Notes under the pieces: model-generated | Databases searched by the model: none | Seen by the model: only the letters and a program-made list of their open reading frames with translations | What the model was told of the DNA's origin: nothing | NCBI GenBank assembly: GCA_964422195.1 | Contig: CAYRAF010000026.1 | Span: 1 to 16,777, forward strand | Source of the DNA: CALVUP01 sp964422195 | GTDB taxonomy: Bacteria; Bacillota_I; Bacilli_A; RF39; UBA660 | Length of the DNA stretch: 16,777 nt | Direction: 5' to 3' | In this document: positions 11,543 through 16,777 of the stretch, piece by piece | Position numbering within the stretch: the stretch's first letter is position 1 | Layout of the letters: every line of letters begins with the position of its first letter | Program-made: the position numbers and the translations under genes

Positions 11543-12707
11543 ATTACTATCTCCTGCAGGTGATATGGAACGTTTAAAAGTAACACTTTTATATGGAGCT
11601 GATGCAGTATATATTGGTGGATATAAATATGGACTTAGAGCTAATGCTATTAACTTTTCTAAAGAGGAAATAAAAGAGGCTTGTAATTTTGCTCATAAAT
11701 TAAATAAAAAAGTATATTTAACTTTAAATATGGTTTTTCATAATGAAGATATAGATGGAGTATATGAGTATATAGATGAAGTAGTTAATTGTGGAATAGA
11801 TGCTTTTATAATTAGTGATCCATTTTTAATATCTTATATTAAAAATAAATACAAAGATGTAGAGGTTCATTTAAGTACGCAAAATTCTACTACTAATTAT
11901 GAGACTGTTAATTATTTTAAGAAAAAAGGTATAGATAGAGTAGTGCTTGCTAGAGAATTATCTAGGGAAGATATAAAAGAAATAATTGATAAAACTAATG
12001 TTGACATTGAAATATTTATTCATGGAGCTATGTGTACATTTTATAGTGGTAGGTGTGCTTTATCAAATTATGTTACTAATAGAGATTCTAATCGTGGTGG
12101 TTGTGCGCAAGTATGTAGATTTGCTTTTGATATTGGTAAAGAACAAGAATTTACTTTTGCAACATGTGATTTGAATTTATCTAAATATATAAATGATATT
12201 ATTAATATTGGCGTTAGATCACTAAAAGTTGAAGGTAGAATGAGAACTATTTATTATTTAGCTACTGTTATAGGAACATATAGAAAAATAATAGATGCTT
12301 GTTATAATAAAGAATTAACAAAAGATTTTATGGATAAACAAACTAAAATATTAAATAGGGTTGCTAATAGAGAAACTACTACTCAGTACTTTGATCATTT
12401 AGCAAGCGATAAAGATCAATATTTTTCAGGAAGAACAGAAGTTTCAAATCAGGATTATTTATCTTTAATAACTGGATATGATTATGATAATAAGATGTTA
12501 ATAATGAAAGAAAGAAATTATTTTAAACCTGGTGATCTTGTAGAAATATTTACCCCAAGTGGAAAAATATATGAGTTGACTATTGATAAAATATATGATG
12601 AAGATAATAATTTATTAGATGTTGCGCGTCATCCTGAGCAAATACTAAAAATTCCGTTTGACAAAGAATTAGAAGAATATTCCATGATTAGATTAAAAGT
12701 TAAGTAG
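11529..12707 (+). CDS. trhP2: U32 family tRNA hydroxylation protein TrhP2 (YrrO)
   Basis: 392 residues. Annotated in many genomes as peptidase U32 or collagenase; the characterised relatives hydroxylate RNA (TrhP for tRNA U34, RlhA for 23S rRNA), using an iron-sulphur cluster. The N-terminus is E-L-L-S-P-A-G-D-M-E-R-L-K-V-T-L-L-Y-G-A-D-A-V-Y-I-G-G. The signature lies at ~161-199: E-I-F-I-H-G-A-M-C...Y-S-G-R-C-A-L-S-N-Y...N-R-G-G-C-A-Q-V-C-R, giving C169, C176, C192 and C196, with C213 further on. The U32 C-terminal domain with F-x-P-G-D-L-V-E-I is present. Immediate neighbours trmR and trhP1 make the tRNA role more likely than the rRNA role. AAGGTGAAG precedes the ATG within trhP1. Confidence 0.88.
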   Translation: MKKIELLSPAGDMERLKVTLLYGADAVYIGGYKYGLRANAINFSKEEIKEACNFAHKLNKKVYLTLNMVFHNEDIDGVYEYIDEVVNCGIDAFIISDPFLISYIKNKYKDVEVHLSTQNSTTNYETVNYFKKKGIDRVVLARELSREDIKEIIDKTNVDIEIFIHGAMCTFYSGRCALSNYVTNRDSNRGGCAQVCRFAFDIGKEQEFTFATCDLNLSKYINDIINIGVRSLKVEGRMRTIYYLATVIGTYRKIIDACYNKELTKDFMDKQTKILNRVANRETTTQYFDHLASDKDQYFSGRTEVSNQDYLSLITGYDYDNKMLIMKERNYFKPGDLVEIFTPSGKIYELTIDKIYDEDNNLLDVARHPEQILKIPFDKELEEYSMIRLKVK

Positions 12708-12715
12708 GTGAAATT

Positions 12716-13837
12716 ATGAATAAGGAATTAATAAAAGAAATCAAGAGTAATTTTTTAAATAAAGAAAGTAATTTAGGAAAATATGCTACTAAAAGCAGTG
12801 ATGCTATTAGGTATGAAGAGATTAACGATAATGATATTAGACCAGCTTTCTATAGAGATATAGATAGAATAATTCATTCTCTTTCATATACTAGATATGT
12901 AGATAAAACACAAGTTTTTTCTTATTTAGAGAATGATCATATTAGTAAAAGAATGATTCATGTACAACTTGTTAGTAAAGTAGCAAGAACTATAGGTAGA
13001 GCACTTAATTTAAATGAAGATTTAATAGAAGCTGCAGCATTAGGACATGATATTGGACATACTCCATTAGGACATGAAGGAGAAAGAATATTAAATGAGA
13101 TTTCCAAAAAAGAACTAAATGAGTTTTTTGCTCATAATGTGCAGAGCGTAAGAACATTAATGACTTTAGAGAATAATGGTAAAGGTGAAAACTTAACTAT
13201 GCAAGTATATGATGGAATACTTTGTCATAATGGTGAAATGCCTTCGAACATTTATAAACCAAAACCAAAAACAAAAGAAGAATTCTTAGATGAATATGAG
13301 AAATCTTATACTGATATAAATATTTTAAAACATTTAACACCATCTACTTTAGAAGGATGTGTAGTAAGAATATCTGATATAATCGCATATCTTGGTAGAG
13401 ATATTGAGGATGCTATCGAAGTAGGAGTTTTTCAAAGAAAAGATATTCCTAAGGAAATAAGAGATGTACTTGGTGATAATAACAAAGATATTGTTAATAC
13501 ATTAATACTTGATGTTATAGAAAATAGTTATAATAAAGATTATATTAAATTAAGTGATAGAGTGTATCAAGCATTATTTGATTTAAAAAAGTTTAATTAT
13601 GAAAACATATATTCAAAAGCAAATACTAAGGAAGAAAGAAAGTTTTATGAAGATAAAATAAATAAACTTTATTATGAGTATTTAGAAGATTTAGAAAAAA
13701 ATAATACTTCATCAAGCATATTTAAAGTATATTTGAATAATATGAGTAAAGAATATATTGAAAATACTAGTAATAAAAGAATAGTTATAGATTTTATAGC
13801 TGGTATGACAGATGAATTTTTCTTTAATGCTAAGTAG
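12716..13837 (+). CDS. dgt: HD-domain deoxyguanosinetriphosphate triphosphohydrolase family protein
   Basis: Predicted to hydrolyse dNTPs to deoxynucleoside and triphosphate. 373 residues with the Dgt pattern: Y-R-D-I-D-R-I-I-H-S-L-S-Y-T-R-Y-V-D-K-T-Q-V-F (46-68), then metal-binding H82, H111-D112 (G-H-D-I-G-H-T-P-L-G-H-E-G-E), the N-x-Q-S motif (H-N-V-Q-S) and a late D (R-I-S-D-I-I-A-Y) completing H...HD...D. AAGTAGGTGAAATT precedes the ATG and overlaps the trhP2 stop, so it belongs to that transcript. In B. subtilis this position is held by udk, so the gene is a lineage-specific neighbour. Exact nucleotide preference cannot be inferred. Confidence 0.9.
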   Translation: MNKELIKEIKSNFLNKESNLGKYATKSSDAIRYEEINDNDIRPAFYRDIDRIIHSLSYTRYVDKTQVFSYLENDHISKRMIHVQLVSKVARTIGRALNLNEDLIEAAALGHDIGHTPLGHEGERILNEISKKELNEFFAHNVQSVRTLMTLENNGKGENLTMQVYDGILCHNGEMPSNIYKPKPKTKEEFLDEYEKSYTDINILKHLTPSTLEGCVVRISDIIAYLGRDIEDAIEVGVFQRKDIPKEIRDVLGDNNKDIVNTLILDVIENSYNKDYIKLSDRVYQALFDLKKFNYENIYSKANTKEERKFYEDKINKLYYEYLEDLEKNNTSSSIFKVYLNNMSKEYIENTSNKRIVIDFIAGMTDEFFFNAK

Positions 13838-13857
13838 TTAAATATATGTAAAAAACA

Positions 13858-13886
13858 TTGACTTTTTTCTACTTTTGTGGTAATAT
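13858..13886 (+). promoter_or_regulatory. Promoter of greA
   Basis: TTGACT (13858-13863), a 17-bp spacer and TAATAT (13881-13886), leaving a ~26-nt leader with GAGGTGG as ribosome binding site. No convincing terminator for dgt precedes it; a short ATGT/ACAT stem with TGACTTTTTT is weak. Confidence 0.7.
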
Positions 13887-13918
13887 GTTGAGTAACTTGT
13901 GATGTGAGGTGGAATATT

Positions 13919-14389
13919 ATGAAAGACAAAAAAGTTTATTTAACTCAAGAGGGGTTTGATGAATTAAATAATGAATTAGAAGAATTAATAAAAGTAAAGA
14001 GACCCGCTAATATAATAGCTATAAAAGAAGCACGCTCACTTGGTGACTTGTCAGAGAATGCAGACTATGATGCTGCAAGAAATGAGCAAGCAGAAATTGA
14101 AAATAGAATTAAACAATTAGAAAAGATGTTAGAAAATGCAGAAATTATTAGTGAAGCTGGTAATGATAAAGTATCAGTTGGAAATAGTGTATCTATAAAA
14201 TATGTAGATGATCCAGATGATGAAGATGAGTATAAAATAGTTGGTAGTATGGAAGCTGATCCTTTTTCTGGAAAGATATCCAATGAAAGTCCAATTGCAC
14301 AAGCTTTGCTTAATAAAAAGGTTGGAGATATTGTAACAGTAGATAGTCCAAATGGAACTTATGAAATAGAAATTACTGAAATTAAGTAA
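13919..14389 (+). CDS. greA: Transcription elongation factor GreA
   Basis: Rescues backtracked RNA polymerase by stimulating cleavage of the transcript 3' end through the secondary channel. 156 residues, normal for GreA. The N-terminal antiparallel coiled coil (about 1-75) carries the tip motif A-R-S-L-G-D-L-S-E-N-A-D-Y-D-A-A-R-N-E-Q, with acidic D43 and E46. The C-terminal FKBP-like domain ends in S-P-I-A-Q-A-L-L-N-K-K-V-G-D-I-V. The ATG at 13919 fits GAGGTGG; an in-frame ATG 15 bases upstream overlaps that site. Position after the yrr cluster matches B. subtilis. Confidence 0.96.
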   Translation: MKDKKVYLTQEGFDELNNELEELIKVKRPANIIAIKEARSLGDLSENADYDAARNEQAEIENRIKQLEKMLENAEIISEAGNDKVSVGNSVSIKYVDDPDDEDEYKIVGSMEADPFSGKISNESPIAQALLNKKVGDIVTVDSPNGTYEIEITEIK

Positions 14390-14415
14390 TATAATAATTA
14401 GGGGGAAAATTGAAT

Positions 14416-14847
14416 ATGGAAAAAACATTACATGAAACTAGAATGGAAGCATTAGCTTCACAAAAAGAATTTTTAAATGAATTAAGAAATGATATTGATG
14501 CAATAACATTTAAATTAGGAAAAAACAAAAACAGTATTAATAGTATTACTCAATTATATAACTTTGATTTATCTTTATTTGAAGCAACAATATTTGATTT
14601 AGATCTAGAAAATACTAATATATTTGAAAGAAGTATGGATGGAGAAAAATTAAGCTTTGAAGAATTAATAATATTACATTCTGCTGATGGAAATGATATA
14701 AATAAGCAAGAGGCATATGCATATATAAGTGAGGAATTTAATAGAGGAACTATTTTATTATTAAGATATATGGCTCATAATGCTATTGAAAATGCTGCTA
14801 ATGATTATAATGCACCTGATAGTATTCGTGAAATAATTAAAAAATAA
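14416..14847 (+). CDS. Small acidic helical protein, unknown function
   Basis: 143 residues, not recognised. It has no signal peptide, membrane segment or cysteine. The N-terminus (E-K-T-L-H-E-T-R-M-E-A-L-A-S-Q-K-E-F-L-N-E-L-R) looks helical, and the C-terminal third (E-E-F-N-R-G-T-I-L-L-L-R-Y-M-A-H-N-A-I-E-N-A-A) also looks helical. Start at ATG 14416, ten bases after AGGGGG; the TTG at 14410 is too close to that site. It lies 26 bases after greA without terminator or promoter between, so it is cotranscribed with greA. No terminator separates it from the rpsO promoter. Confidence 0.7.
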   Translation: MEKTLHETRMEALASQKEFLNELRNDIDAITFKLGKNKNSINSITQLYNFDLSLFEATIFDLDLENTNIFERSMDGEKLSFEELIILHSADGNDINKQEAYAYISEEFNRGTILLLRYMAHNAIENAANDYNAPDSIREIIKK

Positions 14848-14854
14848 TAAAAAC

Positions 14855-14883
14855 TTGCAAAAATAGTAAATATTTAGTATATT
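14855..14883 (+). promoter_or_regulatory. Promoter of rpsO
   Basis: TTGCAA (14855-14860), a 17-bp spacer and TATATT (14878-14883), seven bases after the preceding gene. Predicted start is near 14890. Confidence 0.7.
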
Positions 14884-14889
14884 ATTGTT

Positions 14890-14962
14890 AGTTACCTTTA
14901 CTTGGTATGAAATACCTTCGATTCATACTCAGTAATGGTGTATATAAATAAAGGAGGGAAAG
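14890..14962 (+). promoter_or_regulatory. Structured rpsO leader, candidate S15 autoregulatory element
   Basis: A leader of ~75 nt, unusually long for this window. GTATGAA (14905-14911) pairs with TTCATAC (14922-14928). The loop segment ATACC (14912-14916) can pair instead with GGTAT (14904-14908), or with GGTGT (14937-14941) to make a pseudoknot. GTTAC (14891-14895) and GTAAT (14932-14936) can close the whole. S15 is known to repress its own mRNA in several bacteria through structured leaders. No exact match to a described class is claimed. Confidence 0.5.
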
Positions 14963-14965
14963 AAA

Positions 14966-15235
14966 ATGGCTTTAACAAAAGAAGTAAAGCAAAATATTAT
15001 TAAAAAGTTTGCTAAGAATGAAAAAGATACTGGATCTACAGAAGTTCAAATCGCAATTCTTACAGAGGAAATTAAAGAATTAACTGAACATGCAAAAGTA
15101 CATCCACACGATTATCATTCTAAAAGAGGACTTCTAATGAAAGTTGGACAAAGACGTAGCTTACTTAAATATTTAGCTAAGAAAGATGTTCAATCTTATA
15201 GAGAAGTTGTTAAAAAATTAGGATTAAGAAAATAA
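14966..15235 (+). CDS. rpsO: 30S ribosomal protein S15
   Basis: 89 residues, the usual length. Binds the three-way junction of helices 20-22 in the central domain of 16S rRNA, an early step of 30S assembly. Highly conserved stretches include D-T-G-S-T-E-V-Q-I-A-I-L-T, H-P-H-D-Y-H-S-K-R-G-L-L-M-K-V-G-Q-R-R-S-L-L-K-Y-L and Y-R-E-V-V-K-K-L-G-L-R-K. AAGGAGGG precedes the ATG at 14966. The rpsO-pnp order is common to many bacteria. Confidence 0.97.
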   Translation: MALTKEVKQNIIKKFAKNEKDTGSTEVQIAILTEEIKELTEHAKVHPHDYHSKRGLLMKVGQRRSLLKYLAKKDVQSYREVVKKLGLRK

Positions 15236-15240
15236 AACAG

Positions 15241-15272
15241 TAGACACGTTTTTTTGAGTGTCTATTTTTTTT
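15241..15272 (+). terminator. Terminator between rpsO and pnp
   Basis: TAGACAC (15241-15247) pairs with GTGTCTA (15258-15264) around a T-rich 10-nt loop. Eight T residues follow. pnp starts 17 bases later without an obvious promoter, so pnp expression probably depends on partial read-through. Confidence 0.8.
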
Positions 15273-15288
15273 GGAAAGGAAGTAAAAT

Positions 15289-16777
15289 ATGTTTGGAAAA
15301 GAAAAAAATAAAAGTAACAAAAAAGTTTATAAAATGGATTTTAGAGGAAGAGAATTAGTTGTAGAATATGGAGAAATGGCTAAACAAGCTAGTGGATCAG
15401 TACTTGTTAGATATGGTGATACTGTGGTTTTAACTACTGCAGTTGTATCTAAAAATGCTCAAATATTATCTGACTTTTTTCCGCTAATGGTTTTATATCA
15501 AGAAAAACTATATTCTGTTGGAAAGATACCTGGTGGATTTATAAAAAGAGAGGGTAGACCAACAGAGAATGCAACACTTGCTGCAAGAATGATTGATAGA
15601 CCACTTAGACCACTATTTCCAGAAAGATTTAGGAATGAAGTTCAAATAGTTAATACAGTATTATCAGTTGATCCTGATAATTCACCGGAGTTAACTGCAT
15701 TATTTGGATCATCTCTTGCTACATGTATTTCACCAATACCATTTAATGGACCAGTTGCAGCTGTTAAAGTAGGTAGAGTAAATGGAAAATTAATTATTAA
15801 TCCAACAGTAGATGAGGCAGCAGAATCTGATATAGATTTGACTGTTGCTGGTACTAAGAAAGCTATTAATATGGTAGAATCATCTGCTAAAGAAGTAAGT
15901 GAGGCCGATATGTTAGAGGCTTTACAATTTGGGCATAAAGCAATAAAGGAATTAATTAAGTTTGAAGAAGAAATCATCAAAGAAATTGGACAACCTGATA
16001 TGGAATATGAAACATTAGAAATATCTGATGAGTTAAGAAAAGAAGTTGATGAATTATCTAGAGATAGATTAGATAAAGCTTTACGTATTAAGGACAAGCT
16101 AGAAAAATATGCTGCAATTGATGAAATAAAAGAAGAAATAGTAAAAAAATATGAAGAAGAATATGAAGATAAATTAAAAGACGAAGAATTAACTAAATTA
16201 CTTACTGCAGTAAAATTAGTACTTGAAGATGTTGAATATGAAGTTTTTAGAAGAATTGTAGTTAAAGAGAAGAAACGTGCAGATGGAAGAAAAATGACTG
16301 AAATTAGACCATTATCTACAGCAATTGACTTGCTTCCAAGGACTCATGGTTCTGCAATGTTTACAAGAGGAGAAACACAAAGTTTATCTGTAACTACTCT
16401 TGGTGCTCTTGGGGAACATCAAATACTTGATGGGCTAGATTTAGAAAGTTCTAAGAGATTTATGTTACATTATAACTTCCCACAATTCTCAGTAGGAGAA
16501 ACAGGTAGATATGGTGCTCCAGGAAGACGTGAAATTGGACATGGTGCACTTGGTGAAAAAGCTTTAGCGCAAGTTATTCCTTCAGAAGAAGAATTTCCAT
16601 ATACTATTCGTGTTGTATCAGAAATACTTGAAAGTAATGGATCTTCATCACAAGCTAGTATTTGTGCTGGATGTATGTCATTAATGGCTGCAGGTGTTCC
16701 AATTAAAGCTCCAGTTGCAGGTATTGCTATGGGATTAATCACAGATGGAGATGATTATACAATACTAACTGATATTC
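15289..16777 (+). CDS. pnp: Polyribonucleotide nucleotidyltransferase (PNPase), 5' part
   Basis: Phosphorolytic 3'-5' exoribonuclease of mRNA decay and small-RNA turnover. 496 codons are present, open to the window edge, of roughly 700 expected. The first RNase PH domain has G-S-V-L-V-R-Y-G-D-T-V-V-L-T-T and F-I-K-R-E-G-R-P-T-E. An all-helical linker follows (~215-320), then the second RNase PH domain from R-A-D-G-R-K-M-T-E-I-R-P-L, with G-R-R-E-I-G-H-G-A-L (~410) and S-N-G-S-S-S-Q-A-S (~449). The catalytic aspartates (G-D-M-D-F region) and the KH and S1 domains lie beyond the end. The ATG at 15289 follows GGAAAGGAAG. Confidence 0.96.
   Translation, partial: MFGKEKNKSNKKVYKMDFRGRELVVEYGEMAKQASGSVLVRYGDTVVLTTAVVSKNAQILSDFFPLMVLYQEKLYSVGKIPGGFIKREGRPTENATLAARMIDRPLRPLFPERFRNEVQIVNTVLSVDPDNSPELTALFGSSLATCISPIPFNGPVAAVKVGRVNGKLIINPTVDEAAESDIDLTVAGTKKAINMVESSAKEVSEADMLEALQFGHKAIKELIKFEEEIIKEIGQPDMEYETLEISDELRKEVDELSRDRLDKALRIKDKLEKYAAIDEIKEEIVKKYEEEYEDKLKDEELTKLLTAVKLVLEDVEYEVFRRIVVKEKKRADGRKMTEIRPLSTAIDLLPRTHGSAMFTRGETQSLSVTTLGALGEHQILDGLDLESSKRFMLHYNFPQFSVGETGRYGAPGRREIGHGALGEKALAQVIPSEEEFPYTIRVVSEILESNGSSSQASICAGCMSLMAAGVPIKAPVAGIAMGLITDGDDYTILTDI

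Noticed and set aside
15642..16097. Minus-strand open frame of 151 codons
   Set aside because: Complement of conserved pnp coding sequence; Ser-rich shadow composition and no start signals.
16470..16742. Minus-strand open frame of 90 codons
   Set aside because: Also a shadow of pnp in its second RNase PH domain.
1..16777. Alternative genetic code (TGA as tryptophan, as in Mycoplasma)
   Set aside because: ireB and trhP1 end with TGA at their expected family lengths and tryptophans are encoded by TGG.
1..16777. CRISPR array, tRNA or rRNA genes, insertion sequences
   Set aside because: No regularly spaced repeats, cloverleaf or rRNA motifs, transposase-like frames or terminal inverted repeats were seen.

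Overview
The window is AT-rich, compact bacterial DNA with short intergenic gaps, strong AGGTG/GGAGG ribosome binding sites and canonical TTGACA/TATAAT-type promoters. Gene content and order (ireB-ruvX-DUF1292-mltG-trmR-trhP1-trhP2 ... greA, then rpsO-pnp, with a GluP/YqgP-type rhomboid nearby) resemble Bacillus subtilis (yrzL-yrrK-yrzB-yrrL-yrrM-yrrN-yrrO-...-greA). This points to a low-GC Bacillota of the Bacilli/Erysipelotrichia kind, probably an uncultured host-associated lineage; the genus cannot be read from the sequence. TGA ends ireB and trhP1 where their homologues end, so the code is the standard bacterial one. Both edges cut genes, the first ~58 bases have foreign composition, and serS carries a one-base frameshift, so this may be a draft contig.

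Layout. 1-2.7 kb: 3' end of serS converging on gpsA through a shared bidirectional terminator; divergent from gpsA is a membrane-anchored glucosaminidase-like wall hydrolase, then a small two-helix membrane protein on the minus strand. 2.8-3.9 kb: a DacA-type D,D-carboxypeptidase. 3.9-4.24 kb: no gene is obvious at first sight, but the interval holds what I read as a complete type I toxin-antitoxin locus: a 25-residue hydrophobic peptide on the minus strand with a perfect but hairpin-sequestered Shine-Dalgarno, converging on a ~110-nt structured RNA on the plus strand with its own promoter and terminator. 4.28-5.5 kb: rluB and a small membrane protein. 5.5-5.7 kb: a minus-strand [4Fe-4S] ferredoxin. 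5.8-7.9 kb: an unrecognised tail-anchored coiled-coil protein and a rhomboid protease.

7.9-10.6 kb: the ireB-ruvX-DUF1292-mltG-trmR cluster, linking cell-wall stress signalling, rRNA processing, septal glycan cleavage and tRNA wobble methylation. 10.67-13.8 kb: trhP1-trhP2-dgt from a new promoter whose -35 lies in the previous terminator. With trmR, the trhP pair should make 5-methoxyuridine at tRNA position 34. 13.9-14.85 kb: greA plus an unknown small protein. 14.85 kb to the end: rpsO with a structured leader, then pnp, truncated by the window edge just before its catalytic aspartates.

A recurring feature is that intrinsic terminators sit directly on gene ends, mostly with the stop codon in the hairpin loop. 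The most novel element is the putative type I toxin-antitoxin locus at about 3.91-4.23 kb.
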